Origin: Mucilaginibacter geliditolerans
GTDB lineage: Bacteria; Bacteroidota; Bacteroidia; Sphingobacteriales; Sphingobacteriaceae
Assembly: GCF_014200495.1 (NCBI RefSeq)
Contig: NZ_JACHBY010000002.1
Span: forward strand, 124,001-188,000
Direction of reading: 5' to 3'
DNA length: 64,000 nt
The translations under genes and the position numbers were made by a program. Under the pieces are notes generated by a model. That model ran no database searches and was not told the DNA's origin. It saw nothing but the letters and a program-made list of their open reading frames with translations. Positions 55,044-64,000 of the stretch are shown here, piece after piece. The first letter of the stretch is position 1. Every line of letters starts with the position of its first letter.

Positions 55044-56729
55044 TTAATAGCCTGCGTTTTGTTGCAATTGACCACCGGATGCCTGGATTTCAGTTAATGG
55101 TATAGGCAGCCAATAGTGTTGTGGCAGGAAAGAACGATTAGCAAGTGATATTTTTCGTGCATAGGTATAACCTGATGGATTTGCAGCGTTAACAGTAACA
55201 CTTATACCATAAGCCGGTACGTTCTCTGTTTGCATAGCAATTTTCCATCTGCGCACGTCATAAAAACGGTGCTCTTCAAACGCAAGTTCAATTCGTCTTT
55301 CATGTTGAATAGCTGTACGCATATCAGTTTGTGATAATCCGCCCGGTAAAGCTGGCATATTTACTGATGCCCTTGCCCTGATGCTATTGATGGCAGCATA
55401 AACTGTCGCGTCCGGACCTGATGCTTCATTTTGCGCTTCCGCATAATTAAGCAGGATTTCGGCGTACCTCATATAGATCCAGGGTTGCCCGCCTGCCACG
55501 CTCCATGGGTTATCAATAGGATAGGCATCATTCATAAATTTCCTTAGGTAATAACCTGTTTGGCTGGCATTCCAGTTTGATGGCCCCTGGTTGCTATCTT
55601 TTCCACCCGGTAGAAATACATCAACTGTACTACCCCTATAAGGTGCTTTATTGTATAGAATAGTAGCATAAAAACGAGGGTCGCGGTTTATATAAGGGTT
55701 TTGCGGATCATAGCCTGATGTCGGATCGGTAATGGATTTACCATTGTCCATATCATAATCATCTACCAGGTTCTGGAATGGCGTATTCCCTGCCCAACCA
55801 TCATAACCATTTGGCCCGTTTGATATTTCCATACAAACGTGACGAGCCGTATTTACTACAAATAAACGTTCAAAAATGATCTCATTATCATTAGGCGACA
55901 AAAACAGATTTGCATAACCATTTTGAGATAAAGTGTATTTCCCCAGATCCATAACCGCTTTTGCAGCTGCCGCCGCATCCTGCCAGGTACCTGCATTATA
56001 CAAAGGGCTTGCCGCGTATAATAATAACCTTGATTTAAGCGCCAATGCGGCGCCTTTGGTAGCTCTGCCTAATGCCCATGTAGCATCATTGTTTAAAGGC
56101 AATTTTGCTGCTGCATCGTCAAGCTGGGATGTTGCGTAGGCAATAGATTCCTGGATTGTTGCACGTTTAAAAAGTGCCGGATTTTGCAGGTTATCTGTTA
56201 ACTGACTAACCTGGTCGCCTATCAACACTATGCCACCGTAATTACGGATCAGATCCTGATATCTGTAGGCACGTATGAATTCAAGCTCGCCGATCAATCT
56301 GTTCTTATGGCCTGTACTTAAAGGAAGGCCGTTAATAAGGCTTAATGCATAGTTACAATCACGTATGCCTGCATAACTACGGGCATATAGGGTACCTAAA
56401 AAGCCTGTATTATTTGCTGCCATTTGTCCTTGCTCAATCAGCCAGGAACCATTATCGGTATTATACATTGATTCATCGGTAACCGAACTTGCCATAGCAT
56501 ATTCAAAGGCCCGTCCAAATCCCGGGGGCGATCCTTCGCCCTCATTAACACCTACTTGTTCACCTAAATACCTGTTTATTACATAGGCTTCAAATAATGA
56601 TGTATCAGATGTTATGGAGGTATTCGTTAAACGGTCTGTTGGGTTTATATCGAGAAAATTCTTTTTACATGCTGAGAACAATAGTCCTGAAAGGACTAAT
56701 AAGCATGATATTCTTTTTAGCGGTTTCAT
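55044..56729 (-). CDS. RagB/SusD family lipoprotein (second PUL)
   Basis: This protein of about 561 residues has a lipoprotein signal (SGLLFSAC followed by KKN). SusD domains follow (LIGELEFIRAYRYQDLIRNY; IYMRYAEILLNYAEAQNEAS; LAFEEHRFYDVRRWKIAM), and it ends in the NPxY-like AGY tail of many SusD proteins. The ATG at 56729 is chosen over one at 56753 because the latter overlaps the SusC gene and lacks a clean signal. It is the first partner of the downstream galactan-degrading enzymes. Confidence 0.93.
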   Translation of the reverse strand: MKPLKRISCLLVLSGLLFSACKKNFLDINPTDRLTNTSITSDTSLFEAYVINRYLGEQVGVNEGEGSPPGFGRAFEYAMASSVTDESMYNTDNGSWLIEQGQMAANNTGFLGTLYARSYAGIRDCNYALSLINGLPLSTGHKNRLIGELEFIRAYRYQDLIRNYGGIVLIGDQVSQLTDNLQNPALFKRATIQESIAYATSQLDDAAAKLPLNNDATWALGRATKGAALALKSRLLLYAASPLYNAGTWQDAAAAAKAVMDLGKYTLSQNGYANLFLSPNDNEIIFERLFVVNTARHVCMEISNGPNGYDGWAGNTPFQNLVDDYDMDNGKSITDPTSGYDPQNPYINRDPRFYATILYNKAPYRGSTVDVFLPGGKDSNQGPSNWNASQTGYYLRKFMNDAYPIDNPWSVAGGQPWIYMRYAEILLNYAEAQNEASGPDATVYAAINSIRARASVNMPALPGGLSQTDMRTAIQHERRIELAFEEHRFYDVRRWKIAMQTENVPAYGISVTVNAANPSGYTYARKISLANRSFLPQHYWLPIPLTEIQASGGQLQQNAGY

Positions 56730-56739
56730 TGTTCTGGTT

Positions 56740-59700
56740 TTATAATTTAACATTTACGCCTACGTTAATAATTTTTTGCTCAGGATAGAACTGGCCACTG
56801 CCACTGGTTCCTTCAGGATCATAGTCTTTCACCTTAGTAAAGGTCAACAGGTTAAACCCGCCTACAAACACCCTTAATGACGCAATATGCAACCTGGAAA
56901 TCACCGATTGCGGAAGAGTGTAACCTAATTGTGTGTTTTTAAGCCTTAAAAATGAAGCATCGTTCAGCCAAAAAGTACTTGGGAACGAGCCACCACTTAC
57001 AGCATCTGAGGCCCTGTCTGAAACACGGGGATATGTTCCGTTCGGATTTGTAGGGCTCCACGCATTATTGGCCCATGAACTGTAATAGTTACCGATTGTT
57101 CCTGATTCAGGCAGTACATACTGGCTAACTTCTGCTTGTCCTGAGAATAAGATCGACAGATCAAAGCTCTTATAAGCGGCATTTACCGTAAAGCCATAAA
57201 CAATTTGTGGTATATTACCGTATTTAGACCGAATCTGGTCAGCAGCTGTAATCTGCCCGTCATGGTTGTAATCTTCATATATTAAATCACCAACCTGTGC
57301 ACCGGGTACGTGCGGTGTGCTGTTTAATTGTGCTTGTGACCTGAAGATGCCGATTGCTTTATATAATAAATAATTATTTAAAGGCCCTCCTATTTGCGAT
57401 TGGTAGGATAATGTACCCGGAGCTTCATCTATGTAAACAATTTTACTTTTTGCATAGGTGAAGTTTCCTGAAACGCCCCAGCTAAACTTGCCGGGATGAT
57501 TATAACCTAACGTACCTTCAAAACCATTACTGTTTACCTTATCTATATTTTCTGCAGGAACGATATCTCCTCCATATGGATTAACAATACCCGATGTTGC
57601 CGGAACAGAAGCATTTTGATAACCCAATATATTTGACCTTACCTGTTTAAAGTAAATGGCCTCTAATGTAAAGTTGTTTAAGAAAGTAGCATTGATACCG
57701 ATATCCGTTTTCTTAGCTGTTTCCCAGGTAATATTCGGATTTGCAAGCTTGGTTAAATTAATACCTGGTTGAACTGCGGCTCCCGAACCATTATCAGTTA
57801 CTACATAATTACTAAAGGAGAAGTTGTCAAAATATTGAAAAGGCCCAACAAGGTCATCTCCCAAAACACCGTATGATGCCCTGATCTTCAGGTTATTTAT
57901 AAAACTTACATTTTTAGAGAACCAGTTTTCTTTTGAGATGACATAACCGGCAGACACAGAAGGGAAATAACCCCACTGATGACCAGGAGCAAATAAAGAA
58001 GAACCGTCAGCACGAAACTGCCCTTCCAACAAATATTTTTCATCATAATTATAAGCCAGCCTGCTGATTACGCTCTGCCGGTTATAATCAAAATTCCCGT
58101 TATTATCGCTGCTGCTGCCGCCATTTGTTGCATCAGATGCTGCGGTTCCACCTTCCGATAATTCCGGAGTAGTAGCTGTTGGGAAATCATTCCGTTGAGC
58201 CCAAAAGTAACTGTAAGTAGTTTTACTTTGCTCATAACCCACAAAGGCATTTACATCATGCTTGCCAAATTTACGGGCATAGTTCAATTTTATATTTGAT
58301 GTTATTAAAGATTGATTAAGCTGTGATTGAAAAAGAGAAGCCAAACCGTTTGGCCCGCCACCCTCAATGCTTGGTGTGTAAATATTAGTTGTGCTGTTAT
58401 AACTATAAACAGTGTAAGGAACAGAAAAAGCCTTACTTGACGTTCCAGATTTATCCACGGCAAAAAAGCCATCAATTGAAAGACCTTCAACTCCGGGTAT
58501 ATCATAACTGGCCTTTAAAATGCCATTAAATGTTAATGTTGGATTTATATTGGTTCCTCCAATACTGGTTCCAACAAGCGCCGGGTTCACCTGGTCAATT
58601 CCCGCAGTAGGCAACCCATTAGGATAAAAACCTGCTGAAGTTGGATAAGACCTGTAAATTCCGCGAAAAATATTAGCTGCACTGGTTATTGGATACTGGC
58701 GGTCTTCTTCCCTGCCCGACAGTGACAATCCGATTTTAAATCCTTTAGCAACATTCGCATCTATATTCGACCTCACATTATATTGATGATAATTGGTTGC
58801 ACCATCTTTATAAAGGCCGTTCTGGTAAACTGTACCTACTGATGTAAAATATTTCACATCCTCAGATCCTCCCGATAACGTTAAGCTATTTTGATTTTGG
58901 AGGGCCACATTTTTTAATGTTAATTTTTCCCAATCGGTATTTGGGTAATTAACCGGGTCTGAACCATCTTTAAATTTTTGTATTTGCCCGGCGCTATATA
59001 CCTGGTTCATGCCTCCGGTAGGAGAATCATAATAGCTGATATCATTAACTATTTGCGCATAAGTAGCAGCATCTGCCATTTTTGGCAAACGTGTAGGTGA
59101 ATCGAACCCCTGGTTAAAGCTATAGGTAACTGTTGGTTTGCCTGCTTTACCATGTTTTGTAGTGATCAGAATTACACCATTAGCCGCCCTGCTACCGTAA
59201 ATAGCTGCAGTTCCATCCTTTAATACAGATACGCTTTCAATATCATTCGGATCCAGACGTTCCAAACCACCGATTTGTCCGGGAACGCCATCTACAACCA
59301 CCAATACATTATTGCTGCCGGTTGTTGCAAGCCCCCTTATTAAAATGCTTGAACCATCATAACCAGGCTCTCCGGAAACGTTATTGGCTATAACACCCGA
59401 TACGCGTCCTGCAAAAGAGTTGGAAAGATCCGGTTCAGGGCTCTTAACCATGTCGGCACCTTTAATAACAGAGATAGAGCCTGTTAAAGTTGCTTTTTTC
59501 TGCGTACCGTAACCTACTACAACCACTTCATTCAGCGACTTCGAATCGACCTGCAGGCTTACCTTAATATCGGTTTGGCCCTTTAAGGCAACTTCCTGGT
59601 TTATATACCCCAAATAACTAAACACCAGCGTACCTGAAGAAGCATCGGGTACGGTGATGGAAAAATTACCATTCCTGTCGGTAATAGCGCCCGTCCCTGT

Positions 59701-59928
59701 GCCTTTAAGTGAAACACTTACGCCGGGTAATGTAGCACCTCTTTCATCGGTTACCTGCCCGCTTATGCGAACACTTGCAATCTCTTTGTGGGTGTTGTTA
59801 GCTGCAAGGGCCAGGGCCGGTTGCACGCAGGTAATACAGCAAGCTATTGCCATGCTGGTAAACAAGCGTAAACGGCCGGGGAATTTTTTCCTGTGCGGAG
59901 AGTACGTGATTTGTAAATTTGATTTCAT
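56740..59928 (-). CDS. SusC/RagA family TonB-linked transporter (second PUL)
   Basis: This 1062-residue outer-membrane transporter starts with a signal-like RLRLFTSMAIACCITCVQPA. Then come a CarboxypepD_reg-like domain (ISGQVTDERGATLPGVSVSL), the NEVVVVGYGTQKKAT stretch, the plug signature DIESVSVLKDGTAAIYGSR and a barrel ending in NVGVNVKL. The stop is 10 bp before the SusD start. It heads a unit of SusC, SusD, GH5, GH30, GH2 and GH35. No regulator gene lies next to it; the 404-bp upstream region has one weak HTCS-like motif (60074-60109). Confidence 0.95.
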   Translation of the reverse strand: MKSNLQITYSPHRKKFPGRLRLFTSMAIACCITCVQPALALAANNTHKEIASVRISGQVTDERGATLPGVSVSLKGTGTGAITDRNGNFSITVPDASSGTLVFSYLGYINQEVALKGQTDIKVSLQVDSKSLNEVVVVGYGTQKKATLTGSISVIKGADMVKSPEPDLSNSFAGRVSGVIANNVSGEPGYDGSSILIRGLATTGSNNVLVVVDGVPGQIGGLERLDPNDIESVSVLKDGTAAIYGSRAANGVILITTKHGKAGKPTVTYSFNQGFDSPTRLPKMADAATYAQIVNDISYYDSPTGGMNQVYSAGQIQKFKDGSDPVNYPNTDWEKLTLKNVALQNQNSLTLSGGSEDVKYFTSVGTVYQNGLYKDGATNYHQYNVRSNIDANVAKGFKIGLSLSGREEDRQYPITSAANIFRGIYRSYPTSAGFYPNGLPTAGIDQVNPALVGTSIGGTNINPTLTFNGILKASYDIPGVEGLSIDGFFAVDKSGTSSKAFSVPYTVYSYNSTTNIYTPSIEGGGPNGLASLFQSQLNQSLITSNIKLNYARKFGKHDVNAFVGYEQSKTTYSYFWAQRNDFPTATTPELSEGGTAASDATNGGSSSDNNGNFDYNRQSVISRLAYNYDEKYLLEGQFRADGSSLFAPGHQWGYFPSVSAGYVISKENWFSKNVSFINNLKIRASYGVLGDDLVGPFQYFDNFSFSNYVVTDNGSGAAVQPGINLTKLANPNITWETAKKTDIGINATFLNNFTLEAIYFKQVRSNILGYQNASVPATSGIVNPYGGDIVPAENIDKVNSNGFEGTLGYNHPGKFSWGVSGNFTYAKSKIVYIDEAPGTLSYQSQIGGPLNNYLLYKAIGIFRSQAQLNSTPHVPGAQVGDLIYEDYNHDGQITAADQIRSKYGNIPQIVYGFTVNAAYKSFDLSILFSGQAEVSQYVLPESGTIGNYYSSWANNAWSPTNPNGTYPRVSDRASDAVSGGSFPSTFWLNDASFLRLKNTQLGYTLPQSVISRLHIASLRVFVGGFNLLTFTKVKDYDPEGTSGSGQFYPEQKIINVGVNVKL

Positions 59929-60332
59929 AATTTATTAATTGGTTTAAATTACTTGCCGTTATCATCGGGACCTTGCATCAATCAGCAGGTAAAAAGTAAA
60001 AAAAACACTTTTTCCGAAGCATTTGATGTTTTGAAATGGTAAGCGGCTTAATTGGTTAATTAAAGGCTAAGTTGGGAGATTTTTAACTGATGAGTTAGGG
60101 GGTAATTCTGCAATCTAAAGGGTCAAACTCGGCAAAAATGGCTGAAAATAGCTACAAAAGAGCTTTTACTGTTTTTAACACAATTTGGAGATTATTTTTG
60201 CGCGCTGTTTGATGAAGTTTTTGCAGTTCAGAATTGAAAGCGCATTTATATAGTCGGCAAGTCTATTTTAACTTGTCGTTACCAATATTAAAAAGTAAAG
60301 TGTTCAACTCTATTTTTTAATGACTGTAAACT
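59929..60332. other. Upstream region of the second-PUL SusC gene
   Basis: A 404-bp gap between the SusC start and the haloperoxidase-like stop. It holds GTTAGGGGGTAATTCTGC (60094-60111), which resembles one half of the HTCS direct repeat of the first PUL, with a looser copy about 23 bp away (GTTGGGAGATTTTTAAC, 60071-60087). A weak stem CGGCAAGT/ACTTGTCG at 60255-60278 could end the upstream gene. No gene is supported here. Confidence 0.4.
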
Positions 60333-61649
60333 TTAATTTAATTTACTCAGCACCCAATTGCCCACATTTGTACCTTGTTTAAGGCCGTTATTTATAGCAT
60401 CCATAAAATGGATGCCCCCCCAGAATCTCGAGATAGCAGCTTCCTGTGCCGCTTGTCGGAATGAGCTGAACTTTCTTGGAGGGATACCGAAACTCTGTTC
60501 CACATTATCGGTATAGGCAAAGTTATCCCCGAAATAATGAGTAAGGATAACCGCAGATGTAGCAGATACTACCGAGTGCCCGCTAATATATTCAGGGAAC
60601 GGTGGGGTTTGTAACAACGGTTTCCAGTTAGGGTCAATGTATTGCCTGATGGCTGTTTCGGGACGGATACGGTTGGTACGGTATTTATCTTCCCAGCAAC
60701 AGATAAAACAATCCAGCAGGCCTATGGCTTCCACGGTATTTACCTGTATGGTTTTTGAGAAGCCTGCCTTACTTTTTTCGCAGGCGATATTGGTTATGCC
60801 CATCCAGTGCGCCCCGGGTGAGATCTTTTTTAAACCGATCAGCATATGCCCATCATTCTGTACCGCAAAGGGGTTACAATCCCAAAAATTGGCGATGTTC
60901 TTTTCCTCCTGTGTTAGGCCGTTGCCACTTTTGGCATAGCTCAGCAACAGGTATTTGTAGAAAGCAGAATGTTTATCGGTAGAAAACGGTATGGGAGCAT
61001 CAGGTACAAATTGAGCCGCGGAATCAAGCGTTAAGGGCCTGATGGTGTTAAAATAAGGTTCAACAGGTGACATGTAGGCTGGCGGAGTCGGATCCCAACT
61101 TCCCCGCGTACCTGCCGGGGTATAACGGCGGTAATTGCTGATGCGGTTGTATTTATCCGCCTTGGCATAGGCCAGTATCTTTTTGCTGATGATCTGCGCG
61201 TAGCTTTGCGAGCTATCAATCGTTTCTTCATCAAAACCAATGGCTTTGCAGGAGTCAATAAAACTTTGTTCATTTTTCAGCATCAATGTACTGCCTGATG
61301 GCTGCAGTTTTTCGGCGGTTTTATACATGGCCAATACCGCGCTTAGCTGATAATTATAGCCTGATAGTTGTTTAGGCTTGCTGATGACCGGGTATTGGTT
61401 TAATACCCCGTACATGCTTTTAACCTGTTTATCATTTTCTGATACAACCTCATAGCCCGACAAACAGGTATAAGCAAAGAACCGGGCCGCCAGTGGCGGG
61501 TTGGTTACATCATGGATCATAACGGCGCCCATCTGGTGGATCACTTTGGCGATATCTTTATTGGTTAATATACTGGCAGTATTTCTTTTATGACAGCCGT
61601 TTGTTAATACGATCAGCCCTAAGCCTATGATGATATGTATGTTCTTCAT
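60333..61649 (-). CDS. Vanadium-dependent haloperoxidase/PAP2-like protein
   Basis: This 438-residue lipoprotein-type protein (LTNGC near residue 19) has the vanadate/phosphate-binding motifs of the vanadium haloperoxidase and PAP2 superfamily: RPETAIRQYIDP, PPFPEYISGHSVVSATSA with SGHS, and EAAISRFWGGIHFMDA with RxxGxH-like spacing. An N-terminal helical domain has IHQMGAVMIHDVTNPPLAARF. Whether it works as a haloperoxidase or a phosphatase cannot be read from the motifs. Its start codon directly abuts the stop of the upstream UnbV/FG-GAP gene, so the two are one operon. Confidence 0.87.
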   Translation of the reverse strand: MKNIHIIIGLGLIVLTNGCHKRNTASILTNKDIAKVIHQMGAVMIHDVTNPPLAARFFAYTCLSGYEVVSENDKQVKSMYGVLNQYPVISKPKQLSGYNYQLSAVLAMYKTAEKLQPSGSTLMLKNEQSFIDSCKAIGFDEETIDSSQSYAQIISKKILAYAKADKYNRISNYRRYTPAGTRGSWDPTPPAYMSPVEPYFNTIRPLTLDSAAQFVPDAPIPFSTDKHSAFYKYLLLSYAKSGNGLTQEEKNIANFWDCNPFAVQNDGHMLIGLKKISPGAHWMGITNIACEKSKAGFSKTIQVNTVEAIGLLDCFICCWEDKYRTNRIRPETAIRQYIDPNWKPLLQTPPFPEYISGHSVVSATSAVILTHYFGDNFAYTDNVEQSFGIPPRKFSSFRQAAQEAAISRFWGGIHFMDAINNGLKQGTNVGNWVLSKLN

Positions 61650-64000
61650 TTATTTCTCTTTGTAAGCCAATACTCCATTTCCGTTAATACCGAAGAGCAA
61701 AGTATTATTGATATCTATTACGCTCCTTACATCGCCCTTTAGTTTAAAGCCTGATTGCTGCTGTGGGATGTAGGTAAAATTGCCTTTTCCATCGCCTTTG
61801 AGCAGTACCCCGTAATTGGCATCGTAATTCCCAAAGTGGATACGTGCCTGGTTCATATTACCGCAAAGTAACAGGTCATCCTTCCCATCATGGTCATAAT
61901 CCAGTGTACTGATGGTAAAAACGGGCGAATATTGTGCTTGTAATGGCAGGGCTATAGCGTGAAGTTTTCCTTTTGCATTGCTTATGAATAGCATGGTGGA
62001 TAGCGTATTTGCCGACAGGTACTTTGCCCCTTTCATTTCCTCTGGCGTGAATACCTGGTTTATGGTAGCATCCGCATAGCTTTTATAGTCGGGAAAACGT
62101 CCGCGCATCATGCTGATCTGGTCGAGCAGTTCATCACGGGTTACGCAGGGGTAGCTTTTATGCTGAATGTAAAAACACAGTATCGGATCAACTGAACCAT
62201 TATCGTCAAAGTCCTTATAATACATTTCGGCAGGTTCCGTATCGGAAGCCTTGCATTGGGAGTTAAGCCCAAGATTGCCCACAAGCAAATCGGGGTGACC
62301 ATCGTGGTTGATATCGCTTACCTGTAAGCAGTTCCACCAGCCGGTATATTTCTTGTCAAAGTATTTTACAGTGGCATTGATTAATTTTCCGTTTGTATTT
62401 TCAAAAACCGTAACAGGCATCCACTCACCTGCTAAAACCAGGTCGGGCTTGTTATCACCATTCATATCTACCCAGGCAGCATCGGTTACCATGCCGATAT
62501 GTTTTAAGGCTGGGTTGTAGGTATTCGTCTGATCAATAAAATGCCCTTTGCCATCATTGATCAGAATATAGCTTTCAGGTGTTTCCGGGTAACGGCCGGG
62601 GACTACCCTGCCACCTACAAACAGGTCTATTTTACCATCACCATTAATATCTGCTGCTTTTACACAGCCTTTGCTGCTCAGCATTTTAGGCAATGCGTTA
62701 TTTGATTTAGTAAAGTTGCCTTTTCCATCGTTGATGTACAACCTGTCCTGCAGCAATGGGTCATCCGGCATATAATCGCCATAACCACCCGAGCAAACAT
62801 ACAGATCAGGCTTGCCATCGCCGTTGGCATCAAAAAAGATGGCCGCCGCGTCAGTACTTTTCTTATCGGCTTCAAAGGCGGGTTGAGGTTTTAAAATAAA
62901 GCTGCCATTTTTTTGCTGAATATACAGGCTGCCTGCTTTGCCATTCGTTCCGCCAACATACACATCTTCCAACCCATCGCCATTCACATCACCTTTTACT
63001 ACACATGGACCTGAAAAGGAAAGCGGGTTTACCAGCAGCGGCTGGCGTTTAAAATCATTGGTGGTATTTATTGTTTCATGATAATTTACGGGCGATTTTA
63101 CCTCCGTAAACAATGGCTTTACGGCTGGTGGTTTGCTGTAATTATTTGATGCATCCTTTTCATTGAGCGTGATCTGCTGATCTCCTTTTACGTTTTGCAA
63201 TAGCTGGGTTTTACCACGCTGCCAGATGATCCTTAAGGAATCCACCTGTTTGTCTTTACCTAAGCCAAAATGCAATACCGGTGATACGCTGGATTCATAG
63301 CCGCGGGTAGGCATTTGCTCCAGGTATTGGTGTTTATTGCCGCTGTAAATAATGACCTTTGCACCTATCCCCTGCGTGTTCTTATCCGCCCCTTTAAGGT
63401 TGATGGATAGGTAATGGTTCCCATTTTGTGTAGTGGCCTGGTTCTGATAAATAAAGGCCGGTTTGTTGATGTTGTTAACCACCAGGTCAAGGTTGCCGTC
63501 ATTATCTAAATCAGCATACGCTGCACCGTTGCTGTTTGATGGTTGATTGATACCCCAATCGGCACTGGTATTGGTAAAGGTTAAATTGCCATTATTTTTA
63601 AAGAAATAGCTCTCCACATCTGATGAGGGCATCTGGCTCACCAGGTTCAGCAGGTCCTGCCGCATAACCTGCCTATTCTGCAGGTTATCGCCCATAAACT
63701 TCAGGAAATCCATATTGGTATAATCCCGGGTATAGCCATTGCTCACAAACAGGTCCTTCCAGCCATCATTATCATAGTCAGCGAACAGCGGCGCCCAGCT
63801 CCAGTCGGTGTTTGAGATCCCGGCTACCTGCCCTATCTCACTGAACGTATTATTACCGTTATTTACTTGCAGCATATTACGCATATACTGGTAATAGAAA
63901 CCCGAGCGTAGATTTAGGTTAAAGGCTTCATAATTATCGCCTCCATACAATAGCTTCTGCCGTCTATTATCTTCAGGCAGCATATCCAGCGTGTAAATAT
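61650..64000 (-). CDS. FG-GAP (VCBS) repeat protein with ASPIC/UnbV domain, N-terminus outside the window
   Basis: The frame stays open to the right edge (codons before the ATG at 63983 read YTLD), so at least 783 residues are present and the start is outside. It has FG-GAP-type calcium-binding repeats with D.DNDG or DVNGDG motifs (NTDWSWAPLFADYDNDGWKD, CVVKGDVNGDGLEDVYVGG, KAADINGDGKIDLFVGG). Between the N- and C-terminal repeat sets is an ASPIC/UnbV domain with GIGAKVIIYSG and VLHFGLGKDKQVDSL. Such large surface proteins commonly sit near SusC/SusD genes in Bacteroidota. Ligand and activity are unknown. Confidence 0.88.
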   Translation of the reverse strand, partial: IYTLDMLPEDNRRQKLLYGGDNYEAFNLNLRSGFYYQYMRNMLQVNNGNNTFSEIGQVAGISNTDWSWAPLFADYDNDGWKDLFVSNGYTRDYTNMDFLKFMGDNLQNRQVMRQDLLNLVSQMPSSDVESYFFKNNGNLTFTNTSADWGINQPSNSNGAAYADLDNDGNLDLVVNNINKPAFIYQNQATTQNGNHYLSINLKGADKNTQGIGAKVIIYSGNKHQYLEQMPTRGYESSVSPVLHFGLGKDKQVDSLRIIWQRGKTQLLQNVKGDQQITLNEKDASNNYSKPPAVKPLFTEVKSPVNYHETINTTNDFKRQPLLVNPLSFSGPCVVKGDVNGDGLEDVYVGGTNGKAGSLYIQQKNGSFILKPQPAFEADKKSTDAAAIFFDANGDGKPDLYVCSGGYGDYMPDDPLLQDRLYINDGKGNFTKSNNALPKMLSSKGCVKAADINGDGKIDLFVGGRVVPGRYPETPESYILINDGKGHFIDQTNTYNPALKHIGMVTDAAWVDMNGDNKPDLVLAGEWMPVTVFENTNGKLINATVKYFDKKYTGWWNCLQVSDINHDGHPDLLVGNLGLNSQCKASDTEPAEMYYKDFDDNGSVDPILCFYIQHKSYPCVTRDELLDQISMMRGRFPDYKSYADATINQVFTPEEMKGAKYLSANTLSTMLFISNAKGKLHAIALPLQAQYSPVFTISTLDYDHDGKDDLLLCGNMNQARIHFGNYDANYGVLLKGDGKGNFTYIPQQQSGFKLKGDVRSVIDINNTLLFGINGNGVLAYKEK

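Overview
The window looks like a chromosome segment from an AT-rich, polysaccharide-degrading Bacteroidota, most likely Sphingobacteriaceae and possibly a Mucilaginibacter-like soil or plant-associated species. The support is three SusC/SusD outer-membrane pairs, a hybrid two-component system (HTCS) regulator, many glycoside hydrolases with signal peptides or lipoboxes, LytTR regulators, few purine-rich ribosome binding sites, and CAnnTTTG/TAnnTTTG-like promoter boxes. The genus is inference.

Left region (1-15141, all minus strand): a polysaccharide utilisation locus (PUL). In transcription order it holds a GH106 alpha-L-rhamnosidase, a parallel beta-helix protein, the HTCS regulator, SusC, SusD and the start of a GH2 enzyme that runs off the left edge. 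The SusC gene and the beta-helix gene share an almost identical upstream module: two 15-bp direct repeats spaced 22 bp, placed 21 bp from a promoter-like box. This is the probable HTCS binding site. A rhamnose-containing pectin or arabinogalactan is the likely substrate.

Middle region (15494-36811): an MgtC-like membrane protein, a DUF2252 protein, an IS110 transposase remnant and an S41-type peptidase come first. Next is a candidate RiPP (modified peptide) island at 19228-24970: two paralogous LytTR response regulators, an unannotated 44-residue Ser/Thr-rich but cysteine-free precursor-like peptide (20893-21027, minus), a LytS-type histidine kinase and a full-length LanB dehydratase. No LanC, dedicated transporter or leader protease is visible. 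A protein pointing to dehydroamino acids without a Cys to make lanthionine rings is the most novel feature here. After an orphan 165-residue protein comes a heavy-metal efflux operon: OmpR-type regulator, sensor kinase, TolC-like channel, adaptor and CzcA-type RND pump. Helically phased ATTAGA/TCTAAT half-sites lie before the regulator and before the TolC-like gene. Two outer-membrane barrel proteins follow.

Right region (36944-64000, all minus strand): a GMC oxidoreductase with its gluconate-2-dehydrogenase-subunit-3-like partner; a LacI regulator with an SDR dehydrogenase; a SusC/SusD pair, with four TGCAATCGATTGCA-like palindromes before lacI and before susC (probable LacI operators); then a second PUL reading SusC, SusD, GH5 with ricin-type repeats, GH30, GH2 and GH35, which fits breakdown of a beta-galactan such as arabinogalactan side chains. 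A vanadium-haloperoxidase/PAP2-like protein and a truncated FG-GAP/UnbV protein close the window. Several hairpins between genes mark operon ends or uneven expression inside PULs.
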